Source: Copromyces sp. CBS 386.78
Taxonomy: Eukaryota > Ascomycota > Sordariomycetes > Sordariales > Sordariaceae
Reading direction: 5' to 3'
Length of the DNA stretch: 64,000 nt
NCBI GenBank assembly: GCA_030685235.1
Contig: MU839091.1
Span: 186,001-250,000, forward strand
Positions within the stretch are counted from its first letter, which is position 1; each line of letters starts with the position of its first letter. A program made the translations under genes and the position numbers. The notes beneath the pieces were generated by a model. It saw only the letters and a list, made by a program, of their open reading frames with translations. It did not search any database and had not been told where the DNA came from. Shown here piece by piece: positions 1-10,834 of the stretch.

Positions 1-1163
1 CGTTACGTCCCTGCAAATCCATAGCCAACCGCCATAGTACACTGTGTACGCTTTCTGATGCTCTTGTGGGGTACCTGTCGTGCCTCCCCCAGTCCTCTGT
101 GGATATGGGTACTCCCCTCGTACCCAACCTGGCCAGTATCGCCAGTTCCCACCTTTTTTTTTTGCTATTCTCGCAATCGGAGGACGGTTGGAGCTGGCAC
201 CGCCGGCCGGCCCTCCTCCTCCATCTCTACACGACCTCGTCGTCTCTATACTACCACCACCACCATCAGATCAGCGCACTGGAACCTGACGGGAGCAATG
301 AACGAGGTGCTTCCACTTGGTACCATCTTGTTCAAGAACGTCTTGGACTCTCTCCATTTGTCCAGGGCTGTCGACAAGCCAGTAGAAGTGCCTCAGTCAA
401 CCCATCCATCCAGGACCCCTTGCTGCGTCTCGGCTGCGTCTGGTGCTGCGTCTAGGTAGCTTCCACGCCATCCCATTTGCGACCAACCAAGATCCAGTCC
501 GCCGGCCATAGAACCACTTCAGCGGCCAGCAGAGGCGCCTGTCCTGTCTCTCTTCAGATCCTCTTTTTCTGGATTAATTCTTGGTGACAGCTTGGACTCG
601 TACCTCTTGCACCGACCTCCATCATTCCTCGTCTGAATCCCTTCATCCCCCTCCCCCAAGAGCCCCCGGTTATCAACCTCACCCATCCAAGGCAACTATC
701 CGTACTTTGGAACTGGCTGCGACTACCACCGTTTCCTCGTACACAGGGGCAGTATTGATCTCTCCGAGGCACAGCCACTCCTGCCTTCTCGTCTTGGACA
801 GACTGCCATCTGACTGGTGTTGGCCGTTGCCTACATTCTTCCTGCTTCCCAGCTGGTTAACTTTTTTTTTTTTTTTCCTTCTCTCTTTCCCTTTCAAACG
901 TACCTCATCGTATCGTAGTGGGAGACGAGCACCGGTTCACCAACCAACCCCTGGCCGATCCCGAGATTATTATTATTTCCCCGCCTTGCTCCTTGCCTGG
1001 CCTTATACGGACCACCATACGCTACGTCTTTGTGATCGACACCCGGCCGCCAAATTTCACGACATAGCAACAATATTTCCCGAGCTTGTCACTACTCTTA
1101 CCTTGTCAACTTGCAGTTTACGCTCGAAGACGGAGAAAAAGGGGCATTTTAAATCGCTTGGCA
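1..1163. other. Long 5' leader/promoter region of the C2H2 gene
   Basis: No supportable gene here. Several overlapping open frames exist, but they are C-rich and low in complexity and give no recognisable domain; the longest (about 581-1231) has no ATG start. A 14-15 nt T run lies near 866. The stretch is pyrimidine-rich (CTTCC, CCCTCC), as is usual for long leaders of regulatory genes in filamentous ascomycetes. An ATG at 58 opens a 133-codon frame that could act as an upstream ORF if transcription starts that far upstream. Confidence 0.4.
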
Positions 1164-2815
1164 ATGGCTTCGTTCAAGGTAGACTTCCGCTAATATCCAA
1201 TGACTCCTCCTCCCTCCCTCCCTCCCGGTAAACCCACCTGCGAACCAACCCCGTCAGTTGCTGATGATCTCGGCTATTGTCCCAGGAAATGCAACAAACC
1301 TCACGACCTCTCTCGCACCGTCCCTCGGTGTCTTCCAATCCCATTCCAGCCCTTTCGATCGCTCGGCAGCCGCACTCACGCACCAACTCCCACTCCCTAC
1401 TTTCCGGATCCCTCAATAGCAACCACCGGGTCACACGCCGGAAGAGCATGACAAACACGGGTGCTAACGTCGCTGCTCTTGCTGCCGCCCTCCAACAAGA
1501 ATCCGGTGACAAGGCTATGCCACTGCCCATTTCCATCAACGCACGCCGCAACACGATATCCAGGAACGGTCTCTCGCGATCCGCTGTCGTCGGCAGCCTG
1601 CCCTCTCCACCAGCCAGCCTACCAACCCACAAGTTCGTAACATCTGACGGGACGGTCAACATGCAGGACAGCGCAATCGATGATGAGGTTCACATGTCCG
1701 GAGACGAAGGAAATAACAGCAGCAGCGGGGCCAACAAGAGCCGAAACAGGAGGGCCAGCGACGGCCAGTCGGCGCCCAAAGAAGGAATCCGAAAGATCAA
1801 CCGCCCGGAACTTCGCTGTGAGAAGTGCGGGAAGGGATACAAGCATAGCAGCTGCTTGACCAAGCATTTGTTTGTGCCCATTTTCCTTTCCTCCCCTTTC
1901 CCACTCCCTGTTCCATGACTGTTGAGTGTAAAGGGCTGGTATTGGCCACGGGACTCGGATAGTGCCTTTGGAGAGCTTTTGTGTTGACTTGTTTGTACCG
2001 TCAGGTGGGAGCACACTCCCGAATGGTCATATACCTCCAAGTTGTTGATTTCCAAGCACCAGCAAGTGCAGCTCCTCGAGGCCGCCTCTGTGCTGGTAGC
2101 TATGAACAACAAGCCAACGACCGGGACCACGCCTCCGGACTCGACCCATGAATTCCACAGCGATCAGGATTCGGCTTCCCCGGCAGCATCAGGCTATTCG
2201 GACCAGCCAGAGCGCAGCTCTGCGGACACGACGCCACCGCCCCAGCTGGATACCCTTAGCAACATGACTGGGTTCCCCATGAGCTTCACCAAGAGACAAA
2301 GTACCGGAAGCGGGTTTGCGCAGTCGTACCAATCTGCGGCGTTCGGTAGTTCGGTGGCGGGTAGCGTGCCGGTTGGTTCGCCATTTGGAGGTCATTTCCG
2401 CCAGCTTAGCCTGATGAGCAGCGATCAGAGGCCAACATCGTCTGGCAGGAACGCAACTGGCAAGGAGGATCGGGACTTGGCTGCGGCGGTGGAAGGTCTT
2501 AGCTGCAGCTTCAACAGCAACGCCGGCCCCCGATCGTTCCACCTCTCGGCGGACGCACCCCCAGTGCCGCCCCTCCCCAACCAATACTTGGGTCAGTCTC
2601 TGGGCCTTCCCCTTGGTAGCTTCATCAACAGCTATCCTAGTAGAGCTCCGGAAAGCTTTACCAGGGGGGAGCTGCGCCAAAGCTACCGGAACGAGCGGGA
2701 CGACGTCAAGATGGACGAAGATAGCGTCATGGACTATGACGACGAAGAAGACATGCGGTCCCGGGCAAGAAGCGACGAGGACGACGACGGTGTCTTTGGA
2801 AGGATGGAAGAATGA
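1164..2815 (+). CDS. C2H2 zinc-finger transcription factor
   Basis: Probable nuclear DNA-binding regulator of 469 aa. Model: exons 1164-1178, 1286-1869 and 2005-2815. The second splice is certain because it rebuilds the conserved finger: CEKCGKGYKHSS precedes the junction and KHLWEHTPEWSYTS spans it, giving C-x2-C-x12-H-x3-H at about residues 183-203. It is followed by a conserved helix (SKHQQVQLLEAASVLVAMN). This finger-plus-helix block is typical of a fungal family with one C2H2 finger. The N-terminal half is Ser/Asn-rich and basic. The C-terminal part is Ser/Pro-rich and ends in an acidic Asp/Glu tract, possibly an activation region. The donor of intron 2 is a weak GTTTGT. The first 15-nt exon (MASFK) is less certain; translation could instead start at the ATG at 1289. 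No target genes can be inferred. Confidence 0.82.
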
Positions 2816-3249
2816 GAAGAAGCCGAAGCGGGCCGTTGCCTGTACAAGTATATTGCGGGAGCAATTCGGAAGCAACTCGTGTTTGGTGCGGGAAGGAAGG
2901 AAGAAACTTATGATGTTGATGAAGGATTTCCTTTTGTATATCTACATCGAAACCATGTTAATGAGGCACTTTGCTTCGCCGACGACACTTGACACCGAAG
3001 AGTGGAGGAGCACTGTTGTTGGCAAGCCATGGCTCATGGGCGGAGAGATGAGCAGAGCCAGCTGAGGTGTCGCGGGACGCAGTCAAAACTCCACGAGGTT
3101 AAAGTGAAGTGTTGTGAGCGAGCGTTGAGCAAATATGCTTGGAAATACTTCTAGTTAGCGAGCGAACGAATACCATATGAACAACCTACATAACAACAAT
3201 AACACCAACCATTTATTACACAATGCTGGATAAGAAAAACTTCTTGTGT

Positions 3250-3250
<1 letters not shown>

Positions 3251-3302
<52 letters not shown>
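3251..3302 (+). repeat. Homopolymer T tract, 52 nt
   Basis: An uninterrupted run of about 52 T directly after TGTGTG. A tract this long is expected to be length-variable. It lies in non-coding DNA between two genes transcribed to the right and could exclude nucleosomes or mark an old poly-A insertion. Confidence 0.95.
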
Positions 3303-3829
3303 CGCGGCTGGCAAAAGTCGTGGAAAAGGAAGGGTTACACAACAGCAAAGATATTTGAGTTGAGGAGTGTTCCTGGCTGTCTCCAGGGTAAGTGAGGTTG
3401 GGTTGGATTTAATTAGGGCTCAAGCTCCGTGGGAAATCGCACCCAGCATACAAACTGGTGGGAGAGTTGCTCGCGGAGGTTGTTTTGAAGGGAGAAAAAG
3501 TAGGGAGTGGGCAATGATTAAATACCTTTTCCTTTGGACGAATATCCTATGGACTGGCAAAGTTCAGGTTCGTGGCGATATTTTATGTATTGATATGGAA
3601 ATGCCCGTTGTTTTGATGCAGTTGGTGGTTGATTTCCTTGCTTGATGCCCGCGGCGCAGGTTCACCTGGCAAGTGGTTTGGGTCGGGCGGGCGACGAGAG
3701 CTCCCGTCAAGCTGCTGTGTTTACCTGCCCCTTTCCTGCCATTCCCAGCGGGCAGTGGGGTCGATGCGGAGGTTAGATCATGATAGCGCGGCAGAGCGGG
3801 AAGAAGGGGGGCTCCGACGGTTGAATGAC

Positions 3830-3985
3830 GGCCCTACCTCTAGAGGTACCTCTAGGCGGATAGACGTCACTGCTCCACCTGCCCATCAGCTTCCCTCCCG
3901 TCCCTACAACTAGGTACCTACCAGCTACCTAGCTCCTCCAGGCAAGGCCCGAAGCTCTCTAACCACTACCTAGGTAGGTAACCTT
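3830..3985. promoter_or_regulatory. Cluster of TACCTAGGTA-type palindromes
   Basis: Includes a perfect 16-bp palindrome at 3840-3855 (CTAGAGGTACCTCTAG), then TAGGTACCTA near 3911 and ACTACCTAGGTAGGTAAC near 3966. It lies about 370-530 bp upstream of the membrane-protein start codon. Similar motifs recur near 7705-7722, 18145-18155 and 18300-18325. No binding protein is assigned here; a regulatory role is inferred from clustering and symmetry only. Confidence 0.4.
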
Positions 3986-4357
3986 TTTCCCCATCATCAT
4001 CTCCATCTTCATCCGACGCGACTCTTGCCGTTTACACTGAAACCGCGCAAGGCTCACTTCATTCTACAATTTTTTTTTGCTCTACACATCTGCTGTCCTC
4101 AATTGGAAGCCATCTTTTCATGTCACAAACCACCGATTGCATTGCTTCCTACGAATCCCCTGCACGTCTCGGTCAACAGACGCCCCGTTAGTGAAGCTCA
4201 ACAAAAACAGAAGTCCGCAAACTCGCGCGTCGCCTGTCATCACGCCCGTCTCCCCCCGCACAGGAAAAAAAGAAAAAGAAAAAAGAAGCAACCCGCGCCA
4301 CGCTCAAACATACGCATTTATCTCGCGTCGATATCCACGAACGGTACTGCATACCAG

Positions 4358-5730
4358 ATGGCTCGACCAAAGGCTACGGCGAAGAAAGTAATGGACACGG
4401 TGGCGGCAGCGGTGGAGGACGCAGCTGGAGATGCAGTCAAGGCTGCGGACCCTGTCGCACTCGCAACTTCGATCGCCGTGCCCGCCGTAGAGGCTGCTGT
4501 CGAAGTTGCCCAGACTCACGGAGTGCCTGAGCCTCTAAAGCGTGTGAAGCGTGCGCAACTGCCGAGCGCTGTCCGCTTTGCCCTGGTTGCTGTCCTGAGC
4601 TTTTATCTCGAGTCTCTCGGGCGTTCCCTGGTGGTGGAATACACCCACGGCGAGCTGGCCAAGGTTGCCAGGCCTGCCTCGTCTCTGACGCAGACGGAGG
4701 CGCTTGTGTTGGCGGGCTGGAAACTGTAAGAGACTACCACTCCCTGATCTTTGTCGGTCATGATATGCGTTCATGGCGCGCTTCCCTTCGGCAAACGAAC
4801 CCCTGTCGTAGGGCTGGAAAAAAAAAGAGACGCATGAGGTTCTTCAGCTCCATCTACTAACGTCAATGGCATGGCAGATTTGGACTTGCTCTGGGTTGGT
4901 ACGGAAACTATGACGGTTTCGACCTTGCTGCTTTGGCTGTTCTTTCTCATGGTCCAATGGTGAGTTTCCATCCGCTGTCTATCATCTCATCCCTATCCTG
5001 GCTCGCACACCCGCACTACTTGTGGACGCAGCCAAACTGACAGGTTCCACAGGCCTACCTGATCTCTACTTACTATGGTATCCGTGCTTCGACTGCCGGC
5101 GCCTACCTCGCCGTTGAGGTCGTATCGACCTTCTTCCCCTTCCTCCTCTTGCGCAAGCTTTCGGGCGCCCACGCAGCCGCACCTGGTATCCCCAACCGAG
5201 ACATCGTTGTCGACAGGCAGATTCAGGTGCTTACCTCGATGCTTTCTGCCCTCGTCTACAGCGTCACACTGTTTTTGGCTTGCCGGACTTTCCTTCCCAC
5301 CAAGTTCGTGCTCTACTTTGAGGGTATCCGCACCATTGAGCCTGCCCAAGACGCCCAGCTCTTCAGCTTCAACCGTCCGCTGACGCAGATCCTTTGCCTG
5401 CTTTTTGGCGTGGCTGCGCGGACCTTGATCTTTACTCCTTTCGTCACCGCTTCGCCCACCGTCAAGGACCAGGAGGTTGCGGAGTTTGATCCGGCCACCG
5501 CCACCCTTGGACAGACCATCTACTGGAACCTTTGGGGGTACACCACTCCGACCAAGGTCTCGGTCAAGAGGACTGCCGTAGCCATGCTTTTTGCTGGAGT
5601 CGATACCTATCTGCAGGCTACCACTGTCCTCAGCGGCGTAGACTCATATGGAGCCGCTGTCTATGCTAGCGTCTGGACTCTGGCTGCCATGATCACCGGT
5701 CTTGCCTTGAGATATGTAGGAAGCGTGTAA
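4358..5730 (+). CDS. Multi-pass membrane protein of unknown function
   Basis: Function not recognised. Model: exons 4358-4725, 4878-4959 and 5053-5730, giving 375 aa. Both introns have good signals (GTAAGA donor with CTAAC branch; GTGAGT donor), and the splices join continuous hydrophobic protein. The N-terminus is basic then Ala/Asp-rich (about residues 1-60). Hydrophobic segments follow at about residues 68-90 (AVRFALVAVLSFYLESLG), near 123-165, near 170-185 (VVSTFFPFLLL), near 210-230, near 255-275 and in two near the C-terminus, so roughly six to seven spans. There is no signal peptide and no transporter signature I know. A GTAAGT overlaps the final codons, so a further intron cannot be excluded, but the in-frame TAA is a reasonable end. 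It looks like a conserved fungal orphan membrane protein. Confidence 0.8.
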
Positions 5731-8183
5731 GTTACCTCTGGCTACGGTCTGGGGATGTTGGAGATAGGCAGCACTTGCTGGATATTATTTTTCTTCATCT
5801 TCTGAGAATGAATCATTTGTCACATTACATGTTTTCTTGGACGGCAATCTTTTACACTTTCAAGGCGGAGATACCAACAAAAAGAAATATGAAACTACAC
5901 AAAGGACTCACCGTCTCACCGAGCGTGATAATGGTGATCTGATGCCCAGATATGCCACGTGGGTTGGCTGAGGGGAAGTGACCCATGTTAGCCCCATGCT
6001 TGGCATGCTCCGATCTTCTTCTGAATGCTTACCAAACAAATGTCTAGCAAGGCTGGCGTCGGTCGCAGTCCAGGACCAATATGGGCATCCATCGCGAAAT
6101 CTTTCTTTCTTTCCCAAATTGACATTTCCTGATATCATCCTCGTTGCAATTCAGAACAGAAATAGGCGTTCGGCATTGAAACTATTCCGTGGCATGCGGT
6201 CACCGTTTTCGGAATTGGCATGTCATAACATGCACCTTTGACTGGGGAGACTGAGGTCGTAGCACAGGCTGACGTCCAGCCAAGGCAGCTTAAGCGCGAG
6301 GCAAGGCTGTTTCAGAGCTGAAGATCTCTCAATCGGGCAACAACCAAGTTGTCTGTCTGCAAGCCATCCCATTCATGCATGTTTTGAGAAAAGTTTACGA
6401 TCGGTCGGTCGGTGTGTTCCATTCGGCAAAGTCAAGCGGTCGAGGTCACTCCTGTCAAACAGGGTGTCGCTGTTCCCGATCCAGTTCTCCTCTTCTTCTT
6501 TCGTTGTCGAACTGTTAGGCAGTTAGCCCTGCTGCGCCGCTGCGCCATAACCTTATTGGAACCCTATTGGCAAAGGCCGGCAAAGTCGACGAATGGAAAG
6601 CTGTTGCAATCCTCCTTTTCGATCTTTCGAACCATAAGGACGCCTCACATTCCAGAGCCGGACACCGGACCACCGTTTAGCTTAACGCGATCCCCTCCCC
6701 CACCGAGGGCCGTGAACGGGTAGTCGCCTGTTACGCTGCCACAGTGTCGTGAAATTGGGCGGCCTCCTCAAAGACTCCGTGGCTTCTGTTGACGACGTCA
6801 GGACATCAAATGCTCACAAAGAGTCCGTTCGGACGCTCGGTGGCTTGTTGGCTGTAACGTTTAGAGTTGCAATGATTAAGCGAAGAAGCGCGGTCTAGCG
6901 TTAGGTACATCGGATACACTAAACCGCAACTTCAACTTCGGTCGACGAGAGGCAAGACATGGACTACGCTACCTACTAGCTACGTATCAGTCTGTCTAAT
7001 GCATTTGCGTGGCTCAAGGTCAGGACTATCGCCGGCTGGTTCCTTCCTTTGCTTTCCATTTGCTTTGCTTCTCCCCAAGGGAAAAAGCGAAGCTGCAAGT
7101 CTTCCGTAACAGGAATTGCGGGAAGCGTGAGTGGGACTGAGGCAGAGGCGCAGGACTTTTTGCTGCTGTTAGGTATAGTCCTATGACACTAAACTCCAAG
7201 CTACCCATGAAATACTAACGATATGTCATCGATTTCTTTCTTCTCTCGTCTCTCTATTCCCCATCCATCATGGCACAGTACAGGGCAGGGACAAGGGTAA
7301 GGCAAGACAGGGCAAGGCAAAGCAACTTCCTCTAGCGTTTCATTCATCGATGCCAAGGGATGCTGGGATATGGGGCTCGAAATGGTTCGGTACACATTCC
7401 GAGCTAGGAAGACGTGGATCATGGACATGGATGTGATGTGTGGTGGTGGTGTTGATGCGCAAGCCTGGCAAGGACGTGGTGGCTTGATGTTACATGTCTA
7501 AGGTATGATTGTAAATCAAAAAGGCACAGCAGCAGTGATTCTTTTGATTTTTTATTTTATTTTCCTTTCAAACTATTGCTTGCTGAGCTTGACATATCCG
7601 TATGGGTGCAGTAGCAGTAGTGGTGATCTGGGGTACCCTGGACAGGGACTTGCAAGTGTGGTGGCTTGACGGAGAACAAACCACCGCCATGTCATTGTCT
7701 ATTACTAGAGGTACCTACTAGTCTCCAGTGATGACACACCAGCCGGCCGTTGACTCGCTCCGTTACTGTTGTGCCCATGGGACATGGTACATGGGGGGGG
7801 CATAGCTTCTCATAACATCAAGTCCGAAAGGGGAAATGGTAACGAAGAATTCCATCGACTCCGACGGTAAGGCTCATGCCGCCGCCATATTGATACCTCG
7901 GTCTTCAGGTAGGGCTTGGCCAAGCTTCGCAGGCTGGTGTTTGTAATCTGGTGTACACTAGGTCAGAGTTCCGACAGATAGACAGTCCTGTTAAATTTTC
8001 GAAGTGGATTATGACGGTTTTGTCCAGTTTGGAGCTACACTTTTTTTCTCTTTTTTTTTTTTCTTACTTCTTTCGTCTGCGGGCACTATCATCCAGTGTC
8101 TCTACTTGCATTCAGTTCCGCAAGGCTATGGATTCTGGTTTTTGACATCTACTATATAGTTTGACTTGATCCCCCTATTGACA
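5731..8183. other. 2.4-kb intergenic region, no gene seen
   Basis: Only short frames without domain character or good splice partners. GGGCAAGGCAAG-type purine repeats lie near 7280-7320, a GTGGTGGTGGTG run near 7440, an ATTTTATTTT stretch near 7550 and an AGAGGTACCTACTAG motif near 7707. The right part, with a TATATAG near 8153, is probably the promoter and leader of the bactofilin-like gene. Confidence 0.5.
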
Positions 8184-8454
8184 ATGGAGGTTGACACTCT
8201 TCGATATCATCGTGAGATTCATCAGCACCTCGGAATCAACATCAACAACAGTCATATCATCGAGAACATCACTCAGCGGATAAACTACCAAAACAGAGTA
8301 TTTTGGCAACAGGTTATGAGAGGGAGCCAACAGCGAGACTATCATCCTACTTCTGACAGAACTCCTACCTCGTCGACTTCATCTTCTCTTCCTGTTACAG
8401 AAGCGGCATCCTCACCGACACCACCATCAGTACCTTCTATACCCGAGCAACCAG

Positions 8455-8455
8455 C

Positions 8456-8541
<86 letters not shown>
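8455..8541 (+). repeat. CAA trinucleotide microsatellite, about 29 units
   Basis: Uninterrupted CAA repeat ending 3 nt before the ATG at 8545. In the frame of the ATG at 8184 it reads as poly-Thr; in the frame of the downstream beta-helix protein it reads as poly-Gln. It is therefore either 5' leader, coding, or inside an intron, depending on the gene model. Confidence 0.97.
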
Positions 8542-8544
8542 ACA

Positions 8545-9383
8545 ATGTACCAGTACGAACACATCATGACCTTTGATTCCCAGGGGCAGGGCGGAGGAGG
8601 AGTTTACGGCGCCAACGCCGCCCCGGGGTCTTCCAACACAAACAACCAGCAACAACAAGTTGCCACTGTCAAGAGAAAGAAGAGCATCAAGTCAGACAGC
8701 TCCATTGAGTTGCGAGGGCCGATGGAAGTCGACGGGTCAGTCAAGTCCGGCGGAGGCGTGGCTTTCTCGGGGAACTTTGCGGTCAGGGATCGGATTGAGG
8801 CGTATGGGGATATTGATGTTGTTGGGGATTTGAGGTGCAGGTATGTTTTGTTGTTTCTCTGATTTTCTTATTCTTCTCTCTTCCCTATAAGACCGGTGAT
8901 GCTGACGATGATGGAACAGTAATAAGATCAAAGCGTATGGGAATTTCAAGGTTAATGGAAGTGCTTTGTGTGTGTAAGTCACTTACTTCCCTTTCTACCC
9001 TTTTCCTCTTGTGTACCCTATCTCCCCTCTTTTACAGAACGAAATAATTCTAACCGACCATCCTGCCTAAAACAGCGACAGAGTCAAAATCTTTGGAAAA
9101 CTGAAAATCACTGGCACCTTCGAGGTCCAAGGGGACTTGGAAGTTTGGGGAGCCATTACGATCAATGGGTGTCTGTAAGTTCTCACTTCTGCCGTCTTCA
9201 GCCACTGAACCATAATCCGGTCCCCGACTTCATGCTGACGGAAGTCCCAACCGCAGAAAGTGCAAAACTCTGACAGCGTATGCGTCCATAACTACCGTCG
9301 GTGACCAATCTTGGTATCAGACCGAGCAAGGCGAGACGGTCCATGGTGCTAAGCTCATCCAGAGGACCAATTATGAGGGATAG
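8545..9383 (+). CDS. Bactofilin-like beta-helix protein
   Basis: Probable small polymer-forming or scaffold protein of 191 aa. Exons: 8545-8840, 8920-8973, 9076-9174 and 9257-9383, with all three introns in phase 2. After a Gly/Gln-rich, basic N-terminus (KRKKS near residue 45), residues about 58-165 form degenerate repeats of 17-18 residues, recognisable as RIEAYGD..VVGDL, KIKAYGNFKVNG, RVKIFGKLKITG, LEVWGAITING and TLTAYASITT. This alternation of Val/Ile/Leu with Gly is the signature of bactofilin (DUF583) beta-helices, which build cytoskeletal filaments in bacteria and have relatives in fungi. The C-terminus (GETVHGAKLIQRTNYEG) looks like a conserved fungal tail. The start is uncertain: an open frame from ATG 8184 could be a real N-terminus if an intron 8430-8550 removes the CAA repeat in phase 0. 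Role in the fungus unknown. Confidence 0.75.
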
Positions 9384-9765
9384 AAAGTTCACTGGATGAT
9401 ATCCCTTCTTCTTCTTTTTCCCTGGCTGCTCTTTCCCACTCTTTTTCTTTTCCCATTCGTTTTTTTCTTCATTTCCTGCTCTTATTAGACACTCAAGACT
9501 CTTCTCCTCAGACCTGGCATATCTCCTGTTGTTGTTGGTATTTTCATTTCCTGGTCCATGAGCTTGGTGTTTGTTGTGCAGTTGTCATTGCGGCATTTTC
9601 CCCTTCTTTTCACTTTCGTTAACTTTCTCCTCATGCTTTTCTCAGCTAGACATCCGAGAGGAAATATGGGCGATATGGTGTTATCTATTTGTGGGGCAGG
9701 AGTAGATGGTCGTGACGGCGGGTTCGGGCTTTGGCTAGGCAACAGGTTATTCGTTTCCCGACTCG

Positions 9766-9825
<60 letters not shown>

Positions 9826-10834
9826 CAAACTTTTCTCGTTTGGTGGTAGGGTTAGGTACACTCGCTCTCGAGGGTGCTATTTGTGTTTCTGATGGATTAG
9901 ACTTTCTTTCCGTCCTGTTATTCTTCTACAATGTTTATGGCATTGGCTAGAGTGGCTGTAAGAAGTTTGATAGGTGGTTAGATGGGTAGATAACTTAGAC
10001 CGAGATCCTTTAGAGGAGGAAAATCAACAACGCTCGTTTACACAGACTGTACTTCCAAATCCGGACACCACTAACTGTTGAGGCAATCATGAGACTAACG
10101 ACCGGGGAAGCTGCTGTTAACGATGGGCTGAGGGAACAACAGGGCAGTCTTTCCTTGGCTCGCCTGGTCACTTACCTACCTGTAACTCTGACCGTCAACC
10201 ATGAACCAACACAAAGGCACCCAGACAAATACGATTGCAAGTGCGCTAAAACTGGTTACCGTCATCAGGTTCTTACCGACGTACCTTGTCTGAGAAGAGA
10301 AAAGAAATCACGGACTGCGTGCGTTGTAGATCGTGTCCTCATGTTGAGCGAGATCGTATGTTCCATACTTAGAATATGTGCTAAGCCTGTTCGGGTATTC
10401 GTTCAAGTTCCTGAGCGCTGCAGTTGGCTGCGGGAAAGTGGGGCGCCAAGTTTCCAGCCCACGGTCCCTTCTCCACAAAGGCCGATCACCTGCACTGGCA
10501 GACTCCAAGAGGCGGGCCCGTTTCACAAGCTCCACGCCCCGACTTTCCACTTGACCTCACGCGTCCCACTGAGAGAAACGACATCATCGCCCACTGCACC
10601 ACAGCAAACGGACGGCCATTTTGCTGCCACCCGCCCGCATCGCGCGTGGGACATTTGCCCTCAACCAAGCCTCGACAACGCTGCAAGTACCAACTTCTTA
10701 TCTCGGCGGCTCGAAAAACAAACCAATGCGACCATCTTCTACCGAGCGCGACGCCTAATATGCACCTGCCCGCCGATATATAGCCCCTTTCCTTATCGTC
10801 AGTCCCCCGAGCCTCACAACGCTCCCCATTCAAG
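9384..10834. other. Intergenic region with poly-T tract, promoter of the ING gene
   Basis: No gene seen. Contains a 59-nt T run and pyrimidine-rich 3' flank of the bactofilin-like gene. An open frame from about 10089 overlaps the ING start in another frame and looks like leader sequence. A GATATATAGCCCC stretch near 10775-10787, about 50 bp before the ATG, resembles a TATA element. Confidence 0.5.
9767..9825 (+). repeat. Homopolymer T tract, 59 nt
   Basis: Uninterrupted run of about 59 T, the longest homopolymer in the window, in non-coding DNA about 380 bp after the bactofilin-like stop codon. Confidence 0.95.

Larger units (their letters stand above)
2816..4357. other. Intergenic region with poly-T tract and promoter motifs
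   Basis: Holds the 3' flank of the C2H2 gene, a 52-nt T run, and the promoter/leader of the membrane-protein gene. Frames here are short and unlike proteins. Palindromic TACCTA/TAGGTA motifs cluster at 3830-3985, and an A-rich run lies near 4264-4290 just before the start codon. Confidence 0.5.

Noticed and set aside
581..1231. 216-codon open frame upstream of the C2H2 gene
   Set aside because: Starts with TTG, composition is pyrimidine-driven low complexity, and it has no domain; better read as leader DNA.
8342..8658. Poly-Val and poly-Leu frames on the minus strand
   Set aside because: Antisense reading of the CAA microsatellite.
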